Assembly: GCF_019175385.1 (NCBI RefSeq)
Contig: NC_083344.1
Coordinates: 8,708,725-8,772,724, forward strand
DNA from: Lycium barbarum
Taxonomy: Eukaryota > Streptophyta > Magnoliopsida > Solanales > Solanaceae
DNA length: 64,000 nt
Direction: 5' to 3'
In this document: positions 1-10,667 of the stretch, piece after piece
Layout: each line of letters opens with the position of its first letter
Position numbering within the stretch: the first letter of the stretch is position 1
The notes under the pieces: model-generated
The model's database searches: none
Seen by the model: only the letters and a program-made list of their open reading frames with translations
Told to the model about the DNA's origin: nothing
Translations under genes and position numbers: made by a program

Positions 1-363
1 AGGTAGCACGAGGAGCACCAAGCAAAGAAAATGGCCAAAAGAAGGTTGTGACTGAGGCTGAAGTTGAAGAATTCTGGAGAAAAATGCCAACCAAAGAATA
101 TTCTGTTGTAGAACAACTAAATAAAACACCAGCCTAGATTTCTTTATTGGCATTGTTGATGAGTTCTGAAGCTCATAGGAACGCTTTAGCAAAGGTGCTG
201 AGTGAAGCTTATGTTCCGGCTGAGACTTCCAGCGAGAAGTTTTCAGCCATGGTTGGAGAAGTCCTTGAAGCCCACAGAGTTTTGTTTCATAATGATGAAT
301 TGCCACCCGAAGGTTTGGGACACAACAAGGCATTGAACATCACCGTTAAATGCAGAGACAAGT
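1..363 (+). pseudogene. gag-protease polyprotein segment of element A, upstream of the solo LTR
   Basis: The frame beginning at base 3 reads through the window edge and includes the words EEFWRKMPTKEYSVVEQL and SSEAHRNALAKVLSEAYVP, which I recognise from Tat-type polyproteins annotated in Solanaceae just N-terminal to the protease. A TAG at 135-137 interrupts it where relatives have Gln (CAG), a C-to-T change. The frame runs on to base 363, where the solo LTR begins, and resumes in the protease at 2968. The precise job of this Gag C-terminal stretch is not known to me. Confidence 0.7.
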
Positions 364-885
364 TGTTACGCCCCAGCAAATTTCATGTTACTAAGGCTGC
401 GGACGGCTTAATGTGAGCTCAAGGAGGAGAAAATATTACAAATATAAAGGATGGAATTATACTGTATTAGCATGAGGATAGCATGAGCATGATATTTTGA
501 ATTCGTACAATACGATTGGAATGACACGTTAAAAGATATATAGCCCACGTAATCGTAAGCTGAGGTGGGGTTCACATGTCCAGATTTTATAAAGGACATA
601 TGACAAGTTATATGGACAATATATGTGAAGTTAAACACAACTCAAGAAGGACCCTTGAGCCAAATCCAAGTGTAAGCCCTCCAAAAAGATGTTTTTAAGT
701 TACGTTTTCGGGTGATTGGACTTCGGGAGGCCATAACCCCATCATTATTTGGGAATTTGGGAAAAATCCAAAATAGAAAGTTGTAGATAATTGAATTAGC
801 TTTCCAACCATAGGTCGTGGGCCTTCATGAGACATAGGGATAAAAAGTTATGGACATTTTAACACAGAAGGGTCAAGCTGGGCAG

Positions 886-944
886 TGGGCTCGGCCCAAC
901 CCGAATTCAAGTCGGGTCAGGCCCACTTCCCTTGCTATTTAAGG
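886..944 (+). promoter_or_regulatory. Predicted LTR promoter of A1: paired inverted repeats followed by TATA box
   Basis: TGGGC-TCG-GCCCA (886-898) and ACCCGA-N7-TCGGGT (899-904, 912-917) are back-to-back inverted repeats. A TATA-like CTATTTAAGG follows at 935-944, and an AG-rich leader (1003-1022) lies 60 bp further on. Promoter function is inferred from position and composition. Confidence 0.5.
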
Positions 945-1002
945 ACATTTTTCACCTTTATCTTCCTCATTTCATACAAAAAAAGATCCAGAACTTTTAG
1001 AC

Positions 1003-1022
1003 AGAGAGAGAGAGAGAGAGAG
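1003..1022 (+). repeat. (AG)n microsatellite in the A1 LTR
   Basis: About ten AG units lie downstream of the predicted transcription start, followed by further broken GAGA runs to about 1040. GA-rich 5' leaders are common in plant LTRs. Confidence 0.9.
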
Positions 1023-2147
1023 GAGACTTAGAGAGAGAAAGTGGAGAATCGATCAAGTTCGAGGCCCCGAATCCCGAGGCTCGTGAAGGATAAAGTGTAG
1101 TACGAGTTGTAGTCGTCGTTTTAAGATAAATATTGATCTTGGGAGATGATATTTTCGTGGTTGAGCTGATGCTAAGGTATGTATAAGATTCCTTTTATGT
1201 TATTAAAGTGTTTATTTAGAGTTTTAACGAATTAGAATGGAGGAAATAATGTTAAAAGCTCGTTTGGCATTTTTGGGGAGTTTATGAAGGTGGGGCTGTT
1301 TGAATGGAGTTAAATGGATGGAAATATATGAGTTATGATGTATATTGATTGTCGATATTGTTGTTTGATGTTGTTGCTGATAATTTAGCTGAATTGGATT
1401 TTCGGGTTTGTCCAGTTTATAAAGGAAATGTTGTCGAAATTCCGTTAGAAATAGAGATAAGTTTAAGGGATTGATTATAAGGATATATATTAGATTGATT
1501 GTTGGTAAATTGATATTGTTGATAGATTAGCGTGACCCGAAGATAGACTGTGGTTAGCTGGAAAGCGATAAAGGTATGTAAGGAAAACCTTTCTTCCTTT
1601 GGCATGATTCTTGCTGTTATTCATTCTATATGTACTCCATATGATTCCATTCTTAGACGAGTAAGGTCTAAATGTTTCTTGTGATGGCTTATTGATATTG
1701 TACTCCTATTCTGTTCTAAAGGGAACACCCATAAGGTGCCAAGTTGAGTTGTGTATGTGGTTTTACTAATGATTTCGAGGAAATGAGTTTTATACTAAAG
1801 GAAACATAAAGTTTGATTCTCAAAACCATTCCGAAGGGGGTGCGAGATTTTACTACTTCATTTCACTTACGATTTTTATTTACATTCCATAGTATCATCC
1901 CTTTGTATTGTTTTGATCATTTATTCTTTGGGTAGGGCAATAAGATGAAATTGAGTAGAATATAATTAGTAAGAATTTCATAACAATTCTACCCTCAAAC
2001 CTGGAAATATGTCCTCCTAAGTCTAGTGACATACAAATTTGATAACTTCTTATGAAAGACTAAGGCTAATAACTGGATTGTGATGACTTGATTAGTGACT
2101 TATGATATGAATTGAAATTGATATTTGTGTATTGAGTTTGTGTTGAT

Positions 2148-2262
2148 ATTAAGCCGGAAGCGGCTGCCCGAAGGGGCCATCGTTATTAAGCCGGAAGCGG
2201 CTGCCCGAAGGGGCCATCATTATTATGCCGGAAGCGGCTATCCGAAGGGACCATTCTGTTAA
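2148..2262 (+). repeat. 37-bp tandem repeat, about three copies, in the A1 LTR
   Basis: Units beginning AAGCCGGAAGCGGCTGCC start at 2151, 2188 and 2225, a period of 37, with a partial fourth at about 2262. Each unit holds the inverted repeat AGCCG-GAAG-CGGCT. The array is GC-rich in an AT-rich LTR and lies about 180 bp upstream of the GTAC stem-loop. Other LTRs here have different tandem arrays at a comparable site (21873-22004). Confidence 0.9.
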
Positions 2263-2437
2263 CATGTCGGAAGCGGCATGTGTGTTGGATTGCATTATTT
2301 ACTTAAAGATTGTTTTGAGACTTTGCGTGCCTATTTATGTGTTTTTTTTCCAGCGAAGGCTGCAGGTACTGAGTTAGATTGTGATTTCTTCTCTCCTAAG
2401 TCAAATTATGATTATGACTTGTTACCACCTTACGTAC

Positions 2438-2458
2438 TCAGTACATTGTCCGTACTGA
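2438..2458 (+). other. GTAC stem-loop in A1 LTR (TCAGTAC-N7-GTACTGA)
   Basis: Perfect 7-bp arms TCAGTAC (2438-2444) and GTACTGA (2452-2458) enclose a 7-base loop, followed by CGTCC. The same structure recurs in the LTRs of B, E and F and, with one mismatch, in C. It lies about 505 bp before the LTR 3' end. Confidence 0.75.
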
Positions 2459-2967
2459 CGTCCTTTTGCCTGGGGACGCTGCGTTTATGCCCGCAACCCC
2501 AGATTATTTGGCAGGTTAAGTGTATAGCTAGGATGCTTGGACGTCAGCTGGGATTGGCAAGTTCCACCTCATTCTGGAGCTGTGCTGAGTCATGTATCGA
2601 TATGTATGATTATGGGTATGCCAGGGCCCTGTCCTGACTCATAATGTTCAGTTTACTTCTTAGAGACTTTTGCAGACAGTGTCATGTGGTATGTTTGTCG
2701 AGATGTCGACAAAGTGATGTCAGTTGGGTCGTTTGTGGATTTAAAAGAGTATTTTAGATGATTTCAATTGGTTAATGTACTTATTGATTGAAGGTTTTCA
2801 TAATTGTTATAAAGATGATGATTTCTATCTGAAAAAGTTTTATGTATTTTTTTTTAAAAGTTTTTGAAATGACAAGCTTTGATAGAGCGAATGTCTAAGG
2901 GTTCGCTCGACTCTGATGAGAGTCGGGTGCACGTCATGCTCTACCACTGTTAGGTTGTGACACAAGT

Positions 2968-3870
2968 TTATTTCTAAAGTGTTGATTGATGGAGGTTCAG
3001 TTGTGAACATATGTCCTGTCACTACTCTCCGAGCCTTAGGCATCGATATCGGGAAACTTTGCGACAGCCAAGTGAGAGTCAAAGGTTTTGATGGAGCCCA
3101 AAGAGGTATCGTGGGAAAGATTGACTTGGCCTTGGAGATCGGACCCATGGAGTTTACGGTGGAATTCCAAGTAATGGATATATCCGCTAGCTATAATCTG
3201 CTGATAGGAAGGCCATGGATTCACATGGCTGGTGCAGTCCCCTCTACCCTGCATCAAAGTTTGAAATTTGTCTGGAACCAGCAAGAAATTGTAATCCACG
3301 GAGAAGGCAGCAATTCAATCTATCCCGAAAGCTCAATTTCGGTTATCGAAAGTGTAGAAAGGCTGGATGGATCTGTCTTCCATATTAAGGAAACTATGTG
3401 TGCTGCTCAAACGGAAAGGATAAATTGTCATAGGTGCTTATGATGGTGGCATGGGAAATGTTGAAAAATGGTTTCCAACTTGGTTGAGGTCTCGGGTTGA
3501 ACTTGGATGGCATCGTGGAACCGATTCAGTTACCGGGAAGAAGGATACTTTCGGTATTGGATACGAGCCCACTCCTGAAGAGATTGCATTGGCTAGTCTC
3601 AAAAGAAGAAGTGACATTCCCTTGCCAAAGCCTGTTCCTCTCCTGAATCAGTCATTTCTCAAAGCATCCGCCACCTAAGCATCAGAAGGAGCTGCCGAAG
3701 ACAACCTCGTGGAAGGTCTCAAGAAGTTATTCATTGTCGAGGAGGAAGCTGAATGCAACGTGGTTCTGGATGAATGCTCTGAAACCCCGATTATCTGGGA
3801 TGCTGAACCTGGAGATATTTTGAACAATTGGACTTGTACCCTGCCCCCGGTTCTCCGAGAGTCTTGGTAG
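2968..3870 (+). pseudogene. Aspartic protease (retropepsin) and G-patch-like tail of element A
   Basis: The first part (to 3443) has the retropepsin start LIDGGSVVNICP and the later motif ASYNLLIGRPWIH, the order seen in Tat-type proteases that mature the polyprotein. A frameshift near 3420-3450 moves reading into the frame of 3451-3678, whose GWHRGTDS...FGIGYEPTPEEIA resembles the G-patch-like tail that follows protease in these elements. TAA at 3676-3678 breaks this frame, which then continues through ILNNWTC to a TAG at 3868-3870. That is probably the natural end of the gag-protease ORF. The active-site triplet reads DGG, usual in my memory for this group. Confidence 0.75.
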
Positions 3871-4072
3871 ACAATTTGTATTAAGTATTTGATGAAACAA
3901 CACGATTCAAAACTGAGGCCTGAATCGTGTTTATGCTTTCGTTGTTTTGCCTCCAAACTTTTGAAAGCTCAAATGCCAAATTCAAGCTATGCTTTTTATT
4001 TATTATTCTGTCTTTATTTAATTAATTTTTCTTTTATTTTTCAGCAATCAAATTAATAAATCTGCCGTTACT
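3871..4072 (+). other. Non-coding spacer with intron-like 3' splice site between protease and RT ORFs
   Basis: This 200-bp AT-rich spacer has stops in all frames and ends in a long pyrimidine-rich tract followed by CAG, with AG at 4043-4044. The RT ORF opens just after it. Ogre/Tat elements are known to carry an intron between gag-protease and RT-RNase H whose partial splicing tunes the Gag:Pol ratio. I cannot fix the donor: GT at 3867 and GT at 3878 are candidates. Confidence 0.5.
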
Positions 4073-5649
4073 GTGAATGTGACACGTAATGAAACAAGCG
4101 AGCCCATAGTAAATGCTGAACAAGACTCTGAAGAATATGAAGAGGACATTCAACCTGAAGGGTTAACTAAGGATTTTGAACATTTTGAGAATAAGCCAAA
4201 ACCAAATTTGGATGAAACAGAAACCATAAATTTGGGAGATTCAGAAATTGTGATTGAAATAAGAATCAGCGTCCATTTGACTCCGTCACAAAGGGAAGAA
4301 TTGATCAACCTTTTGAGACAATATATAGACGTGTTCGCTTGGTCTTACGATGATATGCCGGGTCTAAGCACATACATTGTTTCGCATAAGTTGCCTATCG
4401 ATCCATCTTTTCCTCCGGTGAAACAAAAGAAGAGAAATATTAAACCGGATTTGAGTGCAAAGGTCATTCGAGCTGCAAGGTATCCCACTTGGCTAGCCAA
4501 TATTGTGCCCGTACCAAAGAAAGATGGAAAAGTTAGAGTGTGTGTGGATTATCGGGATCTCAACAGGGCTAGTCCGAAAGATGACTTTCCCCTCCCGAAT
4601 ATTCACATACTTATTGATAACTATGCGAAGCATGAGTTGCAGTCATTCGTTGATTGCTATGAAGGATATCACCAGATTCCGATGGATGAAGAAGATGCCG
4701 AGAAAACGACATTCATCACGCCTTGGGGAGTATACTACTATCGAGTGATGCCTTTTGGGCTCAAGAAAGCAGGTGCCACCTATATGAGAGCCATGACTAC
4801 TATTTTTCATGACATGATCCACAAGGAGATTGAAGTCTACGTGGATGATATCAGCATCAAGTCACGGAAGAGTTCAGATCACCTGACAGATTTGAAGAAG
4901 TTCTTTGACAGGTTGAGACGATACAATTTAAAGCTAAATCCAGCAAAGTGTGCATTTGGTGTTCCTGCTGGGAAGCTGTTGGGTTTTATTGTGAGCCGGA
5001 GGGATACAGAATTGGATCCTTCGAAGATAAAGGCTATTCAAGAATTTCCTGCCCCAAAGAGTCGAAAGGACGTGATAAGTTTCCTCGGTCGCCTTAACTA
5101 CATTAGTCGGTTCATAGCACAATTGACGGTGATATGTGAGCCAATAATCAAGTTGTTGAGGAAAGATGCTGCTACCAAATGGACAGAATATTGCCAAAAA
5201 GCTTTCGATAGAATCAAAGAGTATTTGTCTAATCCGCCTGTTTTGGTGCCTCCAGAAGCTGGAAGACCTTTGTTGTTGTATTTGTCCGTGTCAACGAATG
5301 CATTTGGATGCGTGTTGGGACAACATGATGAAACAGGAAAGAAGGAGCAAGCAATATACTACTTGAGCAAGAAGTTCACGCCTTACGAGGCCCGATATAC
5401 TTTGTTGCAGCAGACCTATTGTGCCTTGACTTGGGTTGCACAAAAGTTGAGACATTACCTGTCTACATATACTACTTATCTCATCTCAGGATGGATCCAC
5501 TCAAGCATATCTTTCAGAAGCCTATGCCTACCGGGAAGTTATCCAAATGGCAAATTTTGCTAAGTGAGTTTGATATTGTATATGTTACCCAAAAGGCTGT
5601 CAAAGGGCAGGCAATAGCCGATCATCTTGCTGAAAATCTCGTAGATTAA
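4045..5649 (+). pseudogene. Reverse transcriptase-RNase H of element A (one frameshift)
   Basis: The open frame 4073-5563 (496 codons) begins with a typical acidic linker. Its RT fingers and palm include DYRDLNRASPKDDFPLPN, GYHQIPMDEED, VMPFGLKKAGATY and the catalytic YVDD box near codon 257. The connection and first RNase H follow from about codon 395. In that RNase H the usual catalytic Glu context reads YTLLQQTYCALTW, with Gln where relatives I remember have Glu, so it may be inactive. Near 5470-5500 a frameshift sends the frame into GWIHSS. The expected sequence DPLKHIFQKPMPTGKLSKW continues in the overlapping frame to TAA at about 5649. Confidence 0.85.
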
Positions 5650-5655
5650 GAATAC

Positions 5656-6378
5656 ATGCCTCTTAAGACTTATTTCCCTGATGAAGAAGTGTTGTTTGTC
5701 GGAGAAGATATCGCAGAAGAATATCCAGGGTGGAGAATGTTCTTTGATGGGGCTGCAAACTCCAAAGGAGTTGGCGTTGGAGCATTTTTAATTTCAGAGT
5801 CAGGCCAGCATTATCTAGTTTCAGCAAAGCTCAGGTTTCCGTGCACCAACAATATGGCAGAATATGAAGCTTGCATTCTTGGGCTCAGAATGGCCGTTGA
5901 TATGAACATACAAGAGCTTTTGGTTATAGGTGATTCTGACTTGTTGGTTCATCAAGTACAAGGCGAATGGACCACCAAGAATGTGAAGATACTTCCGTAC
6001 CTGCATTGCGTGAAAGATCTGTGTAAGAGATTTATCAAGGTGGAATTCAAACATGTTCAAAGGGCCCAAAATGAGTTCGCTGATGCTTTGGCAACCTTGT
6101 CTTCTACTGGACAAGAACTACATATATCCTATCAAGGTGAATGTGCACGATTAGCAAGCTTATTGTTTCTATGTGGATGAAGAGCCTGATGGAGAACCTT
6201 GGTATTAGGACATTAAGAAGTATCTCAAGGCAGGAGATTACCAGAAGGCATAACCAGTGTTCAGAAGAAAACACTTCGAAGATTAGCAAACCACTTTTTC
6301 CTAAATGGAGAAATCCTTTATAGGAGGACTCCAGAGTTAGGACTATTAAGGTGTGTTGATGCCAAAGAAGCGGTCAAG
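5656..6378 (+). pseudogene. Archaeal-type second RNase H of element A, followed by degenerate linker
   Basis: Codons 1-174 (5656-6180) hold FFDGAAN (Asp31), NNMAEYEA (Glu), IGDSDL (Asp) and EFADALA (Asp), so all four DEDD residues of an RNase H fold are visible. This domain lies between RT-RNase H and integrase only in Tat-type elements and is thought to replace the degenerate first RNase H in removing the RNA strand. After about codon 155 the frame drifts and ends. The expected linker is still recognisable in other frames (DEEPDGEPW near 6180, KYLKAGDY near 6220), showing at least two indels before integrase. Confidence 0.8.
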
Positions 6379-7438
6379 TTGATTGAAGAAGTGCATGGCG
6401 GTACATGTGGGCCTCACATGAAGGGTTTTACTCTGGTTAAGAAAATTCTGCGAGCTGGCTATTTCTGGATGTCTATGGAATCAGATTGCATCCGTTTTGT
6501 GCAAAAGTGTCATCGATGTCAGATTCATTGCGATATGATTCGAGTCCCGCTAAATGAGTTAAATGTGACGAGTTCTCCGTGGCCATTCGCAGCTTGGGGC
6601 ATGGATGTCATTGGTCCCATCGAGCCTGCCACCTCAAATGGACACAGGTTCATTTTGGTAGCCATCGACTACTTCACAAAATGGGTAGAAGCATCTTCGC
6701 ACAAGTCAGTGACGAAGAAAGTGGTGGCAGATTTTGTTCGCAACAACATCATTTGTCGATTCGGAATCCCGGAGTCGATTATAACACATAATGGAGCTAA
6801 TCTCAATAGTGATCTGATGCGGGAGATTTGCGAAACATTTAAGATTACTCACCGCAATTCCACTCCGTACAAACCTCAGATGAATGGAGCTGTTGAAGCA
6901 GCCAACAAAAACATCAAGAGAATATTGCGAAAGAAGATTGATAATTACAGACACTGGCACGAAAAATTGCCATTGGCATTTCTCGGTTATCGCACCACTG
7001 TAAGGACTTCAACGGGGGAAACGCCTTACCTTTTGGTCTATGGGACAGAGGCAGTGTTACCTGCAGAGGTAGAGATACCATCTTTGAGAATTATCCAAGA
7101 AGCTGAGTTGAGTGATGCTAAGTGGATACAGAATCGATATGAACGAATTGATGCTCATTTATGAAAAGAGGATGAATGCAGTTTGTCATGGGCAACTTTA
7201 TCAGAACAGAATGGCCAAAGCTTTCAACAAGAAGATGAGACCGAGACAATTCAAACCGGGGAAATTAGTATTGAAGCGCATATTCCCATGCCAAGATGAA
7301 GCTAAGGAAAAATTTGCACCTAACTGGAAAGGGCCTTACATGATTCATCGAGTACTGACTGGAGGAGCATTAATTCTATCAACACAGATGCTGTCAAGAG
7401 ATACTACGTTTAGGAGCTTTCATTTATCTTGTATGTAA
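6379..7438 (+). pseudogene. Integrase of element A with catalytic Asp replaced by His and C-terminal frameshift
   Basis: The N-terminal HHCC zinc module (VHGGTCGPHMKG...CHRCQ) and the core GMDVIGPIEPATSNGHRF with its first Asp are present. The second Asp of the DDE triad is lost: the usual ITDNGANL reads ITHNGANL near 6783-6791. The Glu (GAVEAANKNIKR) remains. The C-terminal part NYRHWHEKLPLAFLGYRT is well kept. A one-base change near 7160 ends the frame, and the tail continues from 7112-7438 in another frame (CHGQLYQNRMAKAFNKK...GPYMIH). No chromodomain is seen, as expected for Tat. Cutting and joining activity is unlikely. Confidence 0.85.
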
Positions 7439-7459
7439 TATCTTGTAATTTCTTTCTAT

Positions 7460-7735
7460 GTAATGAAGCTACGGTCCCTCGGCGGGATACGTAAGAAACC
7501 TATATCAGGTTTGCTCTTTTGAGATAAGAATTTCCAAAATTTCCATTTTCTTGTAAAATGAACTATGCCTGACCTGATTCCCGCGGTGGGATACGTAGGC
7601 GGCCTACATGGGCCTCGGTCACATTATTAGAAAATCTCAATTTTATCCCGCTTGTAATTTGAACTACGCTTGACCTGATTCCCTTAGTGGGATACGTAGG
7701 CAGCCTATATAAGGATCGGTCTCGTCATTTTAAAA
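7460..7735 (+). repeat. About 101-bp tandem repeat, three diverged copies
   Basis: The core GACCTGATTCCC...GGGATACGTAGGC begins at 7571 and 7672, with a shorter relative (GGCGGGATACGTAAG) at about 7480. Spacing is about 101-103 bp. Confidence 0.8.
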
Positions 7736-7742
7736 GTTCAAC

Positions 7743-7850
7743 ATCCTCCTATGCCAGAAACTGGGACAAATTTTAAGGGCATCATCGCAAAACAATATCC
7801 TCCTATGCCAGAAACTGGGACAAATTTTAAGGGCATCATCGTAAAACGAC
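7743..7850 (+). repeat. 54-bp direct duplication, two near-identical copies
   Basis: TCCTATGCCAGAAACTGGGA starts at 7747 and again at 7801. Both copies run through GGGCATCATCG with almost no difference, so the duplication is recent relative to the surrounding decay. Confidence 0.9.
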
Positions 7851-8364
7851 ATCGAGAGATATGAAAAGTTGTGATCAACAGAGTCACCAGGCAAAAGGAA
7901 GACTTTAGAGAAAGGACGCTCGCTTTGTTTCACAATGTGTCACAGTCCCAAGTGCAGCATAAATTATTTATCACTATATACATATTTTTATGCATACTTC
8001 TTTTTGAAATAATATGATTTTTAATCAGATAGTTTTATCCAAGACTTAGAAATGGGCGGAGGTTACAAGTCCAGATGAAGTCGGAAGCATGAAGCGCCAA
8101 GAGCCAGATCTTCAAAGTCAACGCGAATCAACCCCTCCCCCCCAAACTTACAAATTTCCTTTTGATGCAGATTCCCAAGTTGCAGAAGCTGAAATATATA
8201 ATGTTTACAACCTTACAAGGATTGCGCGTCAAGCGGTTTGAGCTTTCTTATAACAATTATGCCTCTTAAGTATCAATAGTTCTCGAGATTCGCAATAAAT
8301 TAATGCTTGAGTCTTGCAAATGATTTTTCAAATGTATCGACGCCCAAATATTTTCTATTACTTT

Positions 8365-8960
8365 CAAATGCCTCGCATAAATGTTTTCGAACGCACTGCA
8401 CATGCACTATTGCTTTCAAATGCCCCGCACATGCATTGCATTATAACTTTCAAATGCCCTGCAAAGGCACTGCATCAATGCTCACAAACACACTGCACAT
8501 GTATCGCATTATTACTTTCAAATGCCCTGCAAAGGCACTTTATCAATGCTCGCAAACGCACCGCACATGCATCGCATTATTTCTTTCAAATGCCCTGCAA
8601 AGGCACTGCACCAATGCTCGCAAACGCACCTCACATGCATCGCATTATTACTTTCAAATGCCCTGCAAAGGCACTGCATCAATGCTCGCAAATGTACTGC
8701 ACATGCATCGCATTATTACTTTCAAATGCCCTGCAAAGGCACTGCATCAATGCTCGCAAACGCACCGCACATGCATTGCATTATTACTTTCAAATGCCCT
8801 GCAAACGCATTTCATCAATGCTCGCAAACACACCGCACATGCATTGCATTATTACTTTCAAATGCCCTGCAAACGCACTGCATCAATGCTCGCAAACGCA
8901 CCGCACATGCACTGCACTATTACTTTCAAATGCCCTGCAAACTCATCGCATTATGCCGGC
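8365..8960 (+). repeat. 68-bp tandem array built from diverged 34-bp half-units
   Basis: CAAATGCCCTGCAAA recurs at 8451, 8519, 8587, 8655, 8723, 8791, 8859 and 8927, exactly 68 bp apart. Each unit splits into two similar 34-bp halves, one starting CAAATGCCCTGCAAAGG and the other CAAACGCACCGCACATG. A single 34-bp spacing precedes the array (8417 to 8451) and a 52-bp step occurs before that (8365 to 8417). Because 68 is not a multiple of three, the three frames encode the same cyclic peptide out of phase. The long open frames here are therefore a by-product of the repeat, not a gene. Confidence 0.95.
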
Positions 8961-9670
8961 TTAGAAAGCCTCATTTCTCATAAATCATTCGGCTTAAATA
9001 GCCCATATTCATATCCGGTTTGAGGCCTCATTTTCATTAATCATCGCCAAAAAGGCATCATTCTCATGAATCATCGGCCTAGAACCTCATTTGCATTAGC
9101 CTCAGCTAAGGCTATCATTTATTTAAATCATTGCAGCTTTTTATGGGTTTACTTTACATCGCTTTACTTCTGATATTTATTTTTATTGACTATTTTATCT
9201 AGTTTAAGTTTCGCAGGAGCTTTAGCGCAACGTGAAACTATTTCTTCGGTAGTGAACTGGAGTAATGCGATGGGAAGGATAATCAGACTTCCCGACGAGG
9301 GTCAAGGATCTACCTCGAACACTCGTCTCCAACCCCAAATATTTCGCTTGCATTCCAGCACGTTCATATTTTAGAATTCTCTAGTTCGATCATAATACCC
9401 AGTGTCATCATAATTCGACACTGGGACAATATTTTGCAAAGATTCGCGCCAATCGGGATTCGTCATTCATAGGTGTCGTAGTTATCCCAGAACTACACAC
9501 GACCTGATTCTCGTGCAACCCGACATATGTAGGCAACTCGAAGTCCGGAGTTCGGCCATAATCCTCTCAAATTTTATTTACCCTTAGTACTCCAAATTTC
9601 TTTAGCCGGGAAAAAATAGGTTACTGAGTCAACGTCTTTGGCCGAAAATTCTTTCATCATTACCGGTTAA

Positions 9671-9681
9671 AGAGGGACAAG
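9671..9681 (+). other. Polypurine tract of element A
   Basis: AGAGGGACAAG lies one base before the 3' LTR start TGTTGACACCC at 9683. This is the plus-strand primer position. Confidence 0.75.
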
Positions 9682-9682
9682 T

Positions 9683-9877
9683 TGTTGACACCCAATTTTG
9701 TCCCACCTTTCCTCCGAAATTTCTATTTACGCTTCTAATATTTTTGGCAACTTAAGAAATAATTATTTATATTTTACTATAATTATTGACTTTTATTAAT
9801 ACCGGCGTTTTATTATCCTGTTGTAGTCACTACTGTTATTATCTTTTATTTTATTACCGTTACTACTACCACTATTA

Positions 9878-9943
<66 letters not shown>

Positions 9944-10667
9944 GTATTATTATAATTCACATTTTTATCATTTCAGCATTTTTACCATCTTATGCACACG
10001 CGTCGCATTTATTTCTACACAATTAAATAATGGCGTTTATTTACTGTTGAACTTTAAAAAATACTATCGCACGACCATTACGATGTCATATAATTTTATC
10101 TGAGCACTAATAATTACATATTTCTATATTAGATAGTATTTTAGCACACATTAGTATAGAGTTATTTAAATAGGTCTTTTATTTAAATATAGTAGCCCGA
10201 ATTATTCCTTTCATTCAGCCAATATTAGCCAAATCCGAGCCCAATCAACTCCTACTATTTTCGGACCAATTCATAAAATCAGCCCACATTATTTCACCCA
10301 GCCCACTATTCATTTACCCGACCCAGCCCCCTATTCATCTACCCGACCAGCCCACATTTTATTCACCAGCCCAGTCCATTAACCCGACGACCCGACCCAA
10401 TTCTCTTTTCAACAAAAATGAACCGCTAGGGTTCTTTCCTCTTCAGCGCCGCACTCTCTCTTCTCTCTCTCTCCGATATGAATAGTAAATCCACAGAGGC
10501 CTTTTCGTTGAACACAGGCCATGCATGGCCGGTTAAGGGTAGAAATTAAAAAGCCCGTCCTTTGCCCTTCAGAATTTCTGTCGTTTGAAGGGTTTATTTT
10601 TTATTTCTTCCCTTCCCCTCTGCCTCCGATCTGAAAAACCCTTAATGAGTTTTGTCATTTTGCGAGT
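9683..10667 (+). mobile_element. 3' LTR of element A, right-truncated
   Basis: It starts TGTTGACACCCAATTTTGTC directly after the polypurine tract. It holds an (ATT)n run at about 9878-9940, short cytosine-rich direct repeats (CAGCCCAC/CCCGACC words) at about 10270-10410 and a CT-rich stretch at 10440-10475. It stops without a CA terminus at about 10667, where sequence homologous to the interior of element B's LTR takes over. Confidence 0.75.
9878..9940 (+). repeat. (ATT)n microsatellite in the element A LTR
   Basis: About twenty uninterrupted ATT units. They produce a spurious poly-Tyr open frame at 9786-10103. Confidence 0.95.

Larger units (their letters stand above)
364..2962 (+). mobile_element. 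Solo LTR (A1) inserted in element A
   Basis: The segment starts TGTTACGCCCC and ends GTTGTGACA, giving the TG...CA ends of an LTR. It is flanked by a perfect 5-bp target duplication CAAGT at 359-363 and 2963-2967. It holds no Gag-Pol coding. Internal features in order are a promoter with inverted repeats (886-917) and a TATA-like box (935-944), an AG microsatellite (1003-1022), a 37-bp tandem repeat (2148-2262) and a GTAC stem-loop (2438-2458). Removing it with one duplication rejoins the flanking polyprotein in frame, so it entered a formerly open frame. It is most simply the product of LTR-LTR recombination of a full element. Confidence 0.9.
7439..9670 (+). other. 3' untranslated region of element A, rich in tandem repeats
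   Basis: About 2.2 kb without a credible gene lies between the integrase stop and the polypurine tract. It contains a roughly 101-bp repeat (7460-7735), a 54-bp duplication (7743-7850) and a 68-bp array (8365-8960). A diverged copy of the 101-bp unit (GACCTGATTC...) is at about 9488-9550. Hypervariable, tandem-repeat-bearing 3' regions are known for Tat/Ogre elements and can seed satellites. Confidence 0.75.
1..10667 (+). mobile_element. Element A: Tat/Ogre-type Ty3/gypsy LTR retrotransposon, 5' end outside window, interrupted and truncated
   Basis: The order is late gag/protease, intron-like spacer, reverse transcriptase with RNase H, a second archaeal-type RNase H, integrase, a repeat-rich 3' region, a polypurine tract and a 3' LTR. 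The extra RNase H between RT and integrase marks the Tat lineage (established family knowledge). The 5' LTR and most of gag lie left of the window. A solo LTR at 364-2962 splits the polyprotein. The 3' LTR stops at about 10667 against a fragment of element B, so the element is truncated on the right. Reading frames carry several stops and frameshifts, so this copy is not autonomous. Confidence 0.85.

Noticed and set aside
2278..2637. 119-codon open frame in the A1 LTR
   Set aside because: It lies across the GTAC stem-loop region of an LTR. The equivalent region in other LTRs is not open, and no domain is recognisable.
8307..9023. Three long overlapping open frames of 153-238 codons with a Cys/His-rich repeated peptide
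   Set aside because: They are three phases of the same 68-bp tandem repeat. Length and composition come from the repeat, and no start context or homologue supports a protein.
9786..10103. Open frame with a long poly-Tyr run
   Set aside because: Produced by the (ATT)n microsatellite in an LTR.
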